A stretch of DNA of 5,110 bases. Origin: Candidatus Zixiibacteriota bacterium (GTDB lineage Bacteria > Zixibacteria > MSB-5A5 > GN15 > JAAZOE01). Below, piece by piece: positions 1-5,110 of this stretch. The position numbers and the translations under genes are program-made. Within the stretch, counting starts at the first letter, position 1, and the number at the start of each line of letters is the position of its first letter. The notes under the pieces were generated by a model that was given only the letters and a program-made list of their open reading frames with translations, was not told the DNA's origin and made no database searches. Where the stretch lies: assembly GCA_012797915.1 (NCBI GenBank), contig JAAZOE010000237.1, forward strand, positions 1 to 5,110, given 5' to 3'.

Positions 1-1292
1 ATGACATGGGCGTTCGCGGCCGGAATAACATCGACCCGCACGGTCGCCGGGGCGGGAGCGACCGGAGGCGGGGGCTCGACCGGTTTGGTCTCGGTTTTGG
101 CCGACGTTTCCGTCTTGGACTGTGTTGTCGTCCGGGTCGCGGGAGTCTGCGTCGTTGGCGGATACGGCTTGACCACAGCGTTCAGCTTGGCGGTGTCGGT
201 TTTCGGCGGAACGGTCGCCGGCGTGGCCGCCGGTTTTGGTATGACGGTGTCGGCCGGCGGCTTTGGCTTGATAGTCTCCGGTTTTTGGACCTCGACCGGA
301 ATCGCGGGAGCCGGCTTTGACGGCGTCTGGGCCGTGCCGGCCGGGCCCTTCAGCAACTGCCAGCCGACCACCGCCGCCGCGACAACCACCACCGCGGCCA
401 GGATGTAAAGGATCGATGATTTCTTCCCCCGGCCCCCGTACACCTGCGGCAGGTTCTTGAATTCCTTGGCCATCTCCGCCATCGTCTGAAACCGTTTTCG
501 CGGATCGGGGTGGGTCGCCTTCATCAGGATTCGCCGCAATTCGGGCGAGAGCTTCTCGGTGGCCGTGCCGCCCCATTCGGCAAAGTTGGGATTGACCGGA
601 TTGCGGTACGGCAGCGAACCGGTGATGAAGTTGAACAGGGTGATGCCGGTCTCGTAGACGTCACTGATGAACGGATTATAATCCCGGTCTCCGGCCTGCC
701 GTTCCGGCGCGGCGAACATCGGGGTCAGGGTCTGATATCCGGTTTTGGTGGCGTCGCCGCCGATTTCCTTGGCGATGCCGAAATCGATCAGGTAGACATG
801 TTCGTTCTTGTCGATAATCAGGTTCCCCGGCTTAATATCGCGGTGGGCGATTTTCTTTTCATGGGCATAGGCCATGGCCTCGGTCAGCGCCAGGGCCACC
901 TTCATGAACAGGTCGGGGGAAAGGGGCCCCGATTCCTTCAGGATTTTGGCGCCGTCGCGGCCGTCAATGAAGGCCACCACCACGGCGCCCTCATCCGGCA
1001 GGAAATCGATCACCCGGCATATGTTGGGATGATCGAGCAGGCAGAGGATTTTGGCTTCCTTGTTGAATTTCTCCCGGGCCTGGACCCGCTTGAAGAACTT
1101 GATGATCAGCCGCTGTTCGGGAAGGTTGACGTTGAAACCGGAATACACCTCGCCGAATCCCCCCCCGCCGACATAGGCCCCAACCTTGTATTTGCCGCCG
1201 ATAACCCAGCCGAGGATGCCGAGGGGGTCGGGGGGCGGCGGAGGCGTCCCCTCCGGGGAAGCCATCGATTGGGTGTCAAAATCATCCGGCAT
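1..1292 (-). CDS. Membrane-anchored Ser/Thr protein kinase (Hanks type), C-terminus cut by window edge
   Basis: A eukaryotic-like protein kinase that would phosphorylate Ser/Thr on cytoplasmic proteins in response to an envelope signal. The frame is open from ATG at 1292 to the left edge, giving 430 residues with no stop. The kinase domain spans about residues 34-285: glycine loop G42-x-G44-x-F-G47-x-V49, ATP-binding Lys K65 (context IIKFF), helix-C Glu E79, catalytic loop HRDIKPGN with D152, K154 and N157, DFG at 170-172, APE at 195-197, then DVY and a late Arg R267. All key residues are present, so it should be active. One transmembrane helix lies at about 294-314, followed by a ~100-residue linker rich in Pro, Thr, Lys and Ala. 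The last residues (VRVDVIPAANAHV) resemble the first strand of a PEGA-type repeat; this is an inference from very few residues. The start is supported by GGGAG five bases upstream. The gene points away from all its neighbours. Its substrates cannot be told. Confidence 0.95.
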   Translation of the reverse strand, partial: MPDDFDTQSMASPEGTPPPPPDPLGILGWVIGGKYKVGAYVGGGGFGEVYSGFNVNLPEQRLIIKFFKRVQAREKFNKEAKILCLLDHPNICRVIDFLPDEGAVVVAFIDGRDGAKILKESGPLSPDLFMKVALALTEAMAYAHEKKIAHRDIKPGNLIIDKNEHVYLIDFGIAKEIGGDATKTGYQTLTPMFAAPERQAGDRDYNPFISDVYETGITLFNFITGSLPYRNPVNPNFAEWGGTATEKLSPELRRILMKATHPDPRKRFQTMAEMAKEFKNLPQVYGGRGKKSSILYILAAVVVVAAAVVGWQLLKGPAGTAQTPSKPAPAIPVEVQKPETIKPKPPADTVIPKPAATPATVPPKTDTAKLNAVVKPYPPTTQTPATRTTTQSKTETSAKTETKPVEPPPPVAPAPATVRVDVIPAANAHV

Positions 1293-1398
1293 GGCGGCTC
1301 CCGTTTGTTTCGGTGGCCGATCGGTTCGCGCGAAAACACGAGGCATACAGAGAGTCACGACATCCCTGTCATACCCCCTTGCCCAGTCCTGAAAGATA

Positions 1399-1427
1399 AA
1401 TCTAGATACCGGGGGAATCAGCCGCAA
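1399..1427 (-). promoter_or_regulatory. Possible sigma-70 promoter for the kinase gene
   Basis: Read on the minus strand, TTGCGG (1427-1422) and TAGATT (1404-1399) are separated by 17 bases and lie about 105 bases upstream of the kinase start. Each hexamer matches the consensus at about four of six positions, so this is only a candidate. No better pair was found between it and the start codon. Confidence 0.3.
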
Positions 1428-1542
1428 GTTTTTTTTCGCCCGCCGCCGGTCGGCAGCCCGGTTACAAGATCCACCGACGGACCGTCTCCCCCGATAGTGG
1501 CTTTTCCCGAACACCGGTATAGGAAGGAAACCATAATTTTGC

Positions 1543-1556
1543 GGCAAGCGCTTGCC
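1543..1556. promoter_or_regulatory. Perfect 14-bp palindrome resembling a LacI-family operator
   Basis: GGCAAGCGCTTGCC is a perfect even palindrome centred on CG. The core AAGCGCTT is the form bound by many LacI/GalR-family repressors, whose operators share a central CpG flanked by A/T (the CcpA, PurR and sugar-repressor type). No such regulator is encoded in the window, so binding would be in trans. It overlaps a possible -35 (TTGCCT, 1552-1557). The palindrome is seen directly; the regulator family is inferred. Confidence 0.45.
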
Positions 1557-1561
1557 TACTG

Positions 1562-1574
1562 TTCAACTGTTGAA
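1562..1574. repeat. Perfect inverted repeat TTCAAC-T-GTTGAA
   Basis: Six-base arms around a single T, centred about 18.5 bp from the centre of the neighbouring 14-bp palindrome. Together with GGTT-CT-AACC at 1587-1596 it makes three dyads within 54 bp. It could be a second operator for a dimeric regulator. Its arms are too short, and no T-run follows, for it to act as a terminator. Confidence 0.4.
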
Positions 1575-1760
1575 TAATGGGCTGTAGGTTCTAACCGATT
1601 GGCCGATAATATAATTGGAAGACATTGGCGAAAATGCCACCACCTCCGCGATGGGGCACACCACTTGCAAACCATAGTCCCGAAGGACGTGGTCAAAGCG
1701 TGATATGCCGTCGGGATCGGGGAGGTCTGTCCCGAGGCAGTCCCAACAAGGTGGGTCGGT

Positions 1761-1901
1761 ATGGCGCCAAAAAGAAAAGAAAGGTACAGAAAGCCAAAGA
1801 AAATCTGCTGGCATCTGTATAGCCTGCAGACCCTGAACCCGGAGAAATTCATCCGCGTCATCGACAAGATCCTCCGTCGGGAGTTCATGGTAATCAAGTA
1901 A
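1761..1901 (+). CDS. Possible small basic protein, 46 residues, unknown function
   Basis: ATG at 1761 to TAA at 1899-1901 encodes a 46-residue, strongly basic protein. The first 14 residues are mostly Lys/Arg (MAPKRKERYRKPKK), followed by a Trp/Tyr/Leu stretch and an amphipathic helix-like tail (NPEKFIRVIDKILRREF). There is no signal peptide, membrane segment or Cys pair. AAGGTGG six bases before the ATG is a good ribosome binding site, and no other in-frame start exists after the upstream TGA at 1701-1703. The helical, charge-alternating tail looks more protein-like than overlapping frames. The composition would fit nucleic-acid binding, but that is a guess. I do not recognise a family; it could also be chance or a remnant of a longer gene. 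Confidence 0.45.
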   Translation: MAPKRKERYRKPKKICWHLYSLQTLNPEKFIRVIDKILRREFMVIK

Positions 1902-1972
1902 TTACCAGCTTCCGGCCCAAGGCGGACAGCCCCGGATGAAACTTCCGGAAACCGGCTTTCCTGCGCGCCGAT

Positions 1973-1988
1973 CGGTTCCGAGGAACCG
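1973..1988. promoter_or_regulatory. Perfect dyad CGGTTCC-GA-GGAACCG upstream of the peptidase promoter
   Basis: Seven-base arms with a two-base centre end 23 bases before the -35 element at 2012. The position suits an activator site. It could instead be a weak hairpin closing the transcript of the small ORF; the nearest T-run (2003-2007) is too far away for a standard intrinsic terminator. AT-rich sequence between the dyad and the -35 could act as an UP element. Confidence 0.35.
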
Positions 1989-2011
1989 TAAACATCCCGG
2001 TATTTTTAAGC

Positions 2012-2040
2012 TTGACATCATGTGGGGGTGAACCTATACT
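2012..2040 (+). promoter_or_regulatory. Near-consensus sigma-70 promoter for the M23 peptidase
   Basis: TTGACA (2012-2017, perfect) and TATACT (2035-2040, five of six) are separated by 17 bases, the optimal spacing. An AT-rich stretch TATTTTTAAG (2001-2010) precedes the -35. Transcription would start near 2047, giving a leader of about 40 bases before the ATG at 2088. Confidence 0.8.
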
Positions 2041-2087
2041 TGGATGTTTTTCTGGCGGCAGGGACGCTTAAACTGGATTGTATGCCT

Positions 2088-2987
2088 ATGTTTGATGACA
2101 AGATTACGGTCATGATTGTTCCCCGAGGGCACGGGGAACTCAAGCAGTTCGCCATCTCGATCAAGCTTCTTTGGGGAGCGGGTATCTTCGGCGTTTGCTT
2201 CGTGCTTCTGAACCTTTTCCTTCTGGCCGACTATTTCGACAAACGGGTTGACCAGGCCAAGATGGCCCAACTCCAGCAGGAAAACGAGGTTCTGGCACAA
2301 CAGTACGCCTCCTTGGAGCATTCCATTTCCGGTCTGAAGGAAGGGTATGGAGAGCTGGTGGCGAAGGAAGAGGCCATTCGGACCATCTTCGATCTGCCCG
2401 CCATCGATCCCGACGCCCGGATGCTCGGTATCGGCGGTCCCACCTACCTGGAAAGCGATTCGATAACCAAGGCGGCGGCCTCGGCCCAGCGGATCACGAC
2501 CGATGTCGATGAGCTGCTGCGGCTGGCCAGATTCGAGCTTTCCCGGTATCAGGAAGTGTATGGTTTGTTGTCCGACCGGCGCAACAAGCTCGACCATACC
2601 CCCTCGATTATGCCGACCAAAGGATATGTTTCGCGGGGATTCGGATATCGGACCGATCCGTTTACCGGCTTGAATCAGTTCCATTCCGGTTTGGATATCG
2701 CCAATCGCCAGGGAACCCCGGTCTATGCCCCGGCCGACGGCAAGGTGACCTCGGTCAGCGTATTCAGCGGTCTGGGCAAAACAGTCGTCATCGACCACGG
2801 ATACGGGATAACCACCCGGTATGGCCACCTGAGCGCCTATGAGGTCCGAGCCGGCCAGGCCGTCAAACGGGGCGACTTGATCGCCCGGATGGGCAACACC
2901 GGTTATTCGACCGGGCCGCACCTTCATTACGAGGTCTTTCAGTACGGCAAGCCGGTAAACCCAAACAATTTTATCATCAACAACTAA
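2088..2987 (+). CDS. Membrane-anchored M23 family metallopeptidase (LytM-like murein endopeptidase)
   Basis: A zinc peptidase expected to cut peptide cross-links of peptidoglycan in the periplasm, 299 residues long. A short N-terminal cytoplasmic segment (MFDDKITVMIVPRGHGELKQF) leads into one membrane helix at about 27-47. A Gln/Glu/Leu-rich coiled coil follows at about 52-95, then a linker, and the M23 domain at about 178-297. The catalytic set is complete: H199 and D203 (HSGLD) and H280 of the HLH motif as zinc ligands, with H247 (YGHLS) and H278 as catalytic histidines. It should therefore be an active enzyme rather than an EnvC/NlpD-like degenerate activator. An in-frame GTG at 2022 and a TTG at 2040 fall within or next to the promoter, so they are not used. 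ATG 2088 is preferred over ATG 2082 because TGGAT at 2074-2078 is better spaced for it. It is transcribed alone, between its own promoter and a terminator. The substrate bond cannot be read from sequence. Confidence 0.95.
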   Translation: MFDDKITVMIVPRGHGELKQFAISIKLLWGAGIFGVCFVLLNLFLLADYFDKRVDQAKMAQLQQENEVLAQQYASLEHSISGLKEGYGELVAKEEAIRTIFDLPAIDPDARMLGIGGPTYLESDSITKAAASAQRITTDVDELLRLARFELSRYQEVYGLLSDRRNKLDHTPSIMPTKGYVSRGFGYRTDPFTGLNQFHSGLDIANRQGTPVYAPADGKVTSVSVFSGLGKTVVIDHGYGITTRYGHLSAYEVRAGQAVKRGDLIARMGNTGYSTGPHLHYEVFQYGKPVNPNNFIINN

Positions 2988-3007
2988 CTCCGGCAACGAC
3001 TTATGAT

Positions 3008-3036
3008 AAACCCGCCCCTCGGGGCGGGTTTTTTAT
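3008..3036 (+). terminator. Rho-independent terminator after the M23 peptidase
   Basis: CCCGCCC (3011-3017) pairs with GGGCGGG (3022-3028) around a CTCG loop. It is flanked by AAA and followed by TTTTTT (3029-3034), a strong GC stem with a U-run 20 bases after the stop codon. The last bases overlap the -35 of the next promoter. Confidence 0.92.
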
Positions 3037-3064
3037 TGACCAAAAGCGGCCAAACTGGTATATT
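3036..3064 (+). promoter_or_regulatory. Sigma-70 promoter upstream of the sigma factor gene
   Basis: TTGACC (3036-3041) and TATATT (3059-3064) with a 17-base spacer, each matching five of six consensus positions. The -35 abuts the preceding terminator. The start site would be near 3071, leaving an unusually long leader of about 225 bases before the sigma factor ATG. Confidence 0.7.
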
Positions 3065-3198
3065 GTATCCGCGAAGGGGCAAAAGGTGGGCGACGGTTCC
3101 CCGGGGCTGATTCTTCATCCAGTGTTATTCCGGTGTCCCCGGCTGTAGCGACAAGCGTCGGTTTTCCTGTATTTTGTCGTATAAATAGTACTTTTTGG

Positions 3199-3226
3199 GG
3201 AACTCGGATCGCGCAAGGGTGTTTCA
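3199..3226 (+). promoter_or_regulatory. Possible ECF-type promoter, candidate autoregulatory site
   Basis: GGAACT (3199-3204) lies 16 bases before GTTTCA (3221-3226). GGAAC as the -35 with a GTC/CGTT-like -10 at this spacing is the usual architecture recognised by ECF sigma factors, many of which activate their own gene. Transcription would start near 3233, about 63 bases before the ATG. The match is short, so chance is possible. Confidence 0.35.
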
Positions 3227-3295
3227 AATATAAAGTGACCTTTAGCGGTCCATATTGTTCGGTTATCGAATGGAATCGCCAATAAGGATATGCCT

Positions 3296-3928
3296 ATGAA
3301 CAAGACGATCACCACACAGCGACTGCGGCCGGCCGTCCCCATCGACGATCAGGATGAGCGGGAAGTCAAGGAAATCATCCGGCGCGTCAAGGGGGGGGAT
3401 CAGCGGGCCTTTGCGGAACTGGTCGACCGGTACCGCAACCAGGTGGCCGCCCTGGCGTACAAGATGCTTGGCGATTATGACGAGGCGGCGGATGTCACCC
3501 AGAACGTCTTCGTCAAAACCTCCCAAAACATCTGGCGCTACGATGAAAGCAAGCGGTTCTACACTTGGCTGTACCGGATCACCGTCAATGCCTCCATCGA
3601 CTACATGCGCAAGCACAAACGCCATCGTCATGAACCGCTGGAAAACGTCCGCGACACGGTCGAGAATTTCCGGGACAATCCGGAAAGCAACTTCCAGACC
3701 AGCCAGCTGCGGGCCTATATCAACGCCGCCACCGAGCGGCTGAACGGCAAGCAGAAATCGGCCTTTGTCCTGCGGGACCTCGAGGGGTGCCAGATCGACG
3801 ATGTGGCCAATATCATGGATATGCCCGAGGCCACGGTCCGCTGGTATCTGCACCGCGCCCGACAGAAAATAAAAAAGGACCTGCTGCGGCGTTGTCCCGG
3901 CCTGTTGATCGCGCTGGGAATCAAGTAA
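3296..3928 (+). CDS. ECF (extracytoplasmic function) RNA polymerase sigma factor
   Basis: An alternative sigma factor of the sigma-70 family, group 4, that would direct RNA polymerase to a small regulon. It is 210 residues long, normal for the group. Region 2 covers about residues 22-107, with the helix GDYDEAADVTQNVFVKTSQ and the -10 recognition segment YTWLYRITVNASIDYMRK. Region 4 covers about 146-196, with LNGKQKSAFVLRDLEG and a helix-turn-helix ending PEATVRWYLHRARQKIKK. An acidic/Asn-rich linker joins them, and the short C-terminal tail is hydrophobic (CPGLLIALGIK). Two in-frame ATGs lie at 3290 and 3296. AAGGA at 3284-3288 is one base from the first and seven from the second, so 3296 is chosen. 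No anti-sigma gene follows: a terminator and then an unrelated pump gene come next, so its control is not evident here. The ECF subgroup cannot be assigned. Confidence 0.95.
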   Translation: MNKTITTQRLRPAVPIDDQDEREVKEIIRRVKGGDQRAFAELVDRYRNQVAALAYKMLGDYDEAADVTQNVFVKTSQNIWRYDESKRFYTWLYRITVNASIDYMRKHKRHRHEPLENVRDTVENFRDNPESNFQTSQLRAYINAATERLNGKQKSAFVLRDLEGCQIDDVANIMDMPEATVRWYLHRARQKIKKDLLRRCPGLLIALGIK

Positions 3929-3979
3929 TCAGTCGGGATCGACAGACCGGCATTGGGGGGTCCCGGCATCAAACTCTAG

Positions 3980-4018
3980 CCCGGTTATCGACCGGCCAGG
4001 TCGAGACCGGGTTTTTTT
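3980..4018 (+). terminator. Rho-independent terminator after the sigma factor gene
   Basis: A long two-part stem: CCCGGT (3980-3985) pairs with ACCGGG (4006-4011), and inside it TCGACC (3988-3993) pairs with GGTCGA (3999-4004) around a GGCCA loop, with a small internal bulge. Seven T (4012-4018) follow. It confirms that the sigma factor and the ATPase are separate transcription units. Confidence 0.92.
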
Positions 4019-4023
4019 ATCCT

Positions 4024-4053
4024 TTGACAGCCCCGAAATCGTGCCGATATATT
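4024..4053 (+). promoter_or_regulatory. Sigma-70 promoter for the copper-type ATPase
   Basis: TTGACA (4024-4029, perfect) and TATATT (4048-4053) with an 18-base spacer, only a few bases after the preceding terminator. The spacer shows no clear dyad of the kind bound by MerR/CueR-type activators, and spacing is shorter than their usual 19-20 bases, so metal control through that mechanism is not indicated. Confidence 0.7.
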
Positions 4054-4082
4054 CAAGGCGACCATCGGAACAAAGGCTATCA

Positions 4083-4133
4083 ATGACGGCTTGTCCATTA
4101 ACCCGGAAAGAGTCGAGATTGCGGCATGAATGA
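4083..4133 (+). CDS. Possible 16-residue leader ORF overlapping the ATPase start
   Basis: ATG at 4083 to TGA at 4131-4133 encodes a 16-residue peptide (MTACPLTRKESRLRHE) in a different frame from the ATPase. It ends eight bases past the A of the ATPase start codon. AAAGG at 4072-4076, six bases before this ATG, is a better ribosome binding site than anything directly before 4126. Ribosomes ending here could re-initiate on the ATPase, giving translational coupling. The peptide has no recognised motif and may have no function of its own. Confidence 0.4.
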   Translation: MTACPLTRKESRLRHE

Positions 4134-5110
4134 AACTCCCCCGGATAAAATCACCTTCCCGGTGATCGGCTTCAAAGAAAAAACCGATGCCGACAAACTG
4201 GTCGAACGCCTGAAAAGACTGCCGGGGCTTCTGCGGGTTTCCGCCGCTGCCGGCGACGGGACAGTTTCTCTCATGATTGCCGACCCGAGGCGTCGAAACG
4301 AGGCGATCGCGGCCATTATCGCGGAAATCGGGCAATCCGGGCTGTCGGTCCGGACGGTTTCGGTGGACGTCGATATCCTGAACATGCGTTGCGCCGGATG
4401 CGTGGCAACTCTCGAAAACGGGCTGAAGAAAATCCCCGGAATCACCGGTGTCCAGATCAACTTCGCCACCCAGGTCGGACGGGTCGACCTGGTCGACGGC
4501 CTCTACGATCGCAACCGTCTGTTGGACGACATCAAAAGCGTCGGGTACGAGGCCGTCTTTCATATCGATGACCGCGCCGAGGATCGCAAGGATGCGGTCC
4601 TGCGACGGGACCTGGCCCTGGCGGTCGCCTGCACATCGGTCATCTTCGTCCTGCACATGGGCCAGCACCTGTTCCGTCTCTTCACAATCGACCACACCGT
4701 CTCGGCCGTTATCCAACTGATCCTGACCCTGCCGGTCTTGTACGCCGGGCGGATGTTTTTTGCCGATGCCATCGAGCGGTTGCGGCATCTGCAGACCGAC
4801 ATGAACAGCCTGATCGCCCTGGGATCGGGCAGCGCCTTCGTCTACTCGCTGGCGGTGACCCTGCCGATGCTTATCGGCAACGGCAATCATATGTCGGCCG
4901 TCTATTATGAAACCACGGCCATGATTCTGACCTTTATCCTGATCGGCAAGTACCTCGAAGCCCGCGCCACGCGCGAGGCGCGCGATGCCGCCACCGGGAT
5001 GTCGGAGTTGATACCCCGCAGGGTAACCCGGGTGACCGAATCCGGCACGGAAGAAGAGATTGCCATCGGCGATCTGCGTCTCGGGGATACCGTCATCGTC
5101 CGGCCGGGGC
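4126..5110 (+). CDS. Copper-type P1B heavy-metal-translocating ATPase (CopA-like), C-terminus cut by window edge
   Basis: An inner-membrane P-type ATPase that would export monovalent copper (or a similar soft metal) from the cytoplasm. The 328 residues seen include two N-terminal HMA-like domains. The first (about 9-75) has the alternating strand/helix pattern but no CxxC motif. The second (about 82-146) has a proper site, MRCAGC, with C89 and C92. Membrane helices follow at about 163-184, 193-212, 228-251 and 262-275. Family landmarks include DMNSLIALG at the start of helix 3 and YYETTAM...GKYLEARA in helix 4, typical of the CopA branch. The actuator domain then begins (GDLRLGDTVIVRPG), and the window stops before TGES. 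The CPC metal site, DKTG and nucleotide-binding domain lie beyond the edge, so ion specificity is inferred. The start at 4126 is the first ATG after an in-frame TAA at 4099; its own ribosome site is weak (GAGA at 4115-4118). Confidence 0.93.
   Translation, partial: MNETPPDKITFPVIGFKEKTDADKLVERLKRLPGLLRVSAAAGDGTVSLMIADPRRRNEAIAAIIAEIGQSGLSVRTVSVDVDILNMRCAGCVATLENGLKKIPGITGVQINFATQVGRVDLVDGLYDRNRLLDDIKSVGYEAVFHIDDRAEDRKDAVLRRDLALAVACTSVIFVLHMGQHLFRLFTIDHTVSAVIQLILTLPVLYAGRMFFADAIERLRHLQTDMNSLIALGSGSAFVYSLAVTLPMLIGNGNHMSAVYYETTAMILTFILIGKYLEARATREARDAATGMSELIPRRVTRVTESGTEEEIAIGDLRLGDTVIVRPG

Larger units (their letters stand above)
1293..1760. other. Intergenic region between the divergent kinase and small ORF
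   Basis: About 470 bases without a convincing gene. Reading frames crossing it on either strand give low-complexity or Cys/Trp/Arg-rich translations with no recognisable motif. It holds a weak kinase promoter (1399-1427), an unexplained run of eight T at 1429-1436 with no hairpin before it, a small palindrome GACGG-A-CCGTC at 1476-1486, a cluster of stronger palindromes at 1543-1596, and a perfect TATAAT at 1610-1615 that lacks a good -35 partner. It is therefore more likely regulatory than coding. Confidence 0.6.

Noticed and set aside
1429..1436. Terminator suggested by a run of eight T
   Set aside because: No stable hairpin precedes the run on the plus strand, and no gene ends nearby.
1543..1556. 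Sigma-54 promoter reading of GGC...TTGCC
   Set aside because: The GG and GC dinucleotides are separated by nine bases rather than the required ten, and the perfect symmetry fits an operator better.
510..1577. A 355-residue open frame on the plus strand
   Set aside because: It lies antisense to the kinase, whose minus-strand frame carries every kinase motif. Its translation is a mirror of high-GC third-position usage with no motif.
1625..1822. A 65-residue plus-strand frame overlapping the 46-residue ORF
   Set aside because: It is low-complexity, Pro/Arg/Gly-rich and ends inside the small ORF, which has the better ribosome site and a more protein-like sequence.
1556..1897. A 113-residue minus-strand frame, and a second minus-strand frame at 1563-1814, in the intergenic region
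   Set aside because: Composition is Cys/Trp/Arg/Ser-heavy with no domain, and they overlap the palindrome cluster. I found no strong ribosome site, so coding is not supported.
2034..2996. A 320-residue open frame on the minus strand
   Set aside because: It is antisense to the M23 peptidase, which has complete catalytic motifs, a promoter and a terminator on the plus strand.
3180..3186. TATAAAT as a third -10 element upstream of the sigma factor
   Set aside because: No acceptable -35 hexamer lies 16-18 bases upstream.
4024..4053. MerR/CueR-type copper-responsive promoter
   Set aside because: The spacer is 18 bases rather than 19-20, and no inverted repeat is visible between the hexamers.
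3985..4890. A 301-residue open frame on the minus strand
   Set aside because: It is antisense to the P1B ATPase and would run through the terminator stem at 3980-4018. Its translation is Asp/Gln/Gly-rich without motifs.

Overview
The window is 5.1 kb of GC-rich bacterial DNA, roughly 58-60% GC by eye. It reads as ordinary chromosome, with no transposase, phage, CRISPR or RNA gene. Four protein genes are clear. Two of them run off the window edges. Their combination (a membrane Ser/Thr kinase with a Pro/Thr/Lys-rich extracytoplasmic linker, an N-terminally anchored M23 peptidase, an ECF sigma factor and a CopA-type ATPase) suits a deep-branching Gram-negative lineage of the FCB/Zixibacteria kind. 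That placement is an inference from protein style only.

Layout. Positions 1-1292 (minus strand) hold the first 430 residues of a Ser/Thr protein kinase, cut by the left edge just as a probable extracytoplasmic domain begins. Positions 1293-2087 are intergenic except for a possible 46-residue gene at 1761-1901 (plus). This stretch contains a cluster of palindromes, including a perfect 14-bp site resembling a LacI-family operator, and ends in a near-consensus sigma-70 promoter. Positions 2088-2987 (plus) encode a membrane-anchored coiled-coil M23 metallopeptidase with all catalytic residues, followed at once by a strong terminator. Positions 3296-3928 (plus) encode an ECF sigma factor behind a long leader. 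The leader carries a housekeeping-type promoter and, nearer the gene, a possible ECF-type promoter that could be autoregulatory. A second strong terminator follows. Positions 4126-5110 (plus) hold the first 328 residues of a copper-type P1B ATPase, with its own promoter and a short leader reading frame that overlaps its start codon.

The three large plus-strand genes are separate transcription units rather than an operon. Each is preceded by its own TTGAC(A/C) / TATA(C/T)T promoter, and strong hairpin-plus-T-run terminators separate them. Kinase, peptidase, sigma factor and metal pump all fit envelope sensing and homeostasis in a loose sense, but nothing in the sequence ties them into one pathway. 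I see no convincing new multigene system. The points most worth checking are the overlapping leader ORF and the cysteine-less first metal-binding domain of the ATPase, the dual promoter arrangement of an ECF sigma factor with no adjacent anti-sigma gene, and the palindrome cluster beside the small ORF.
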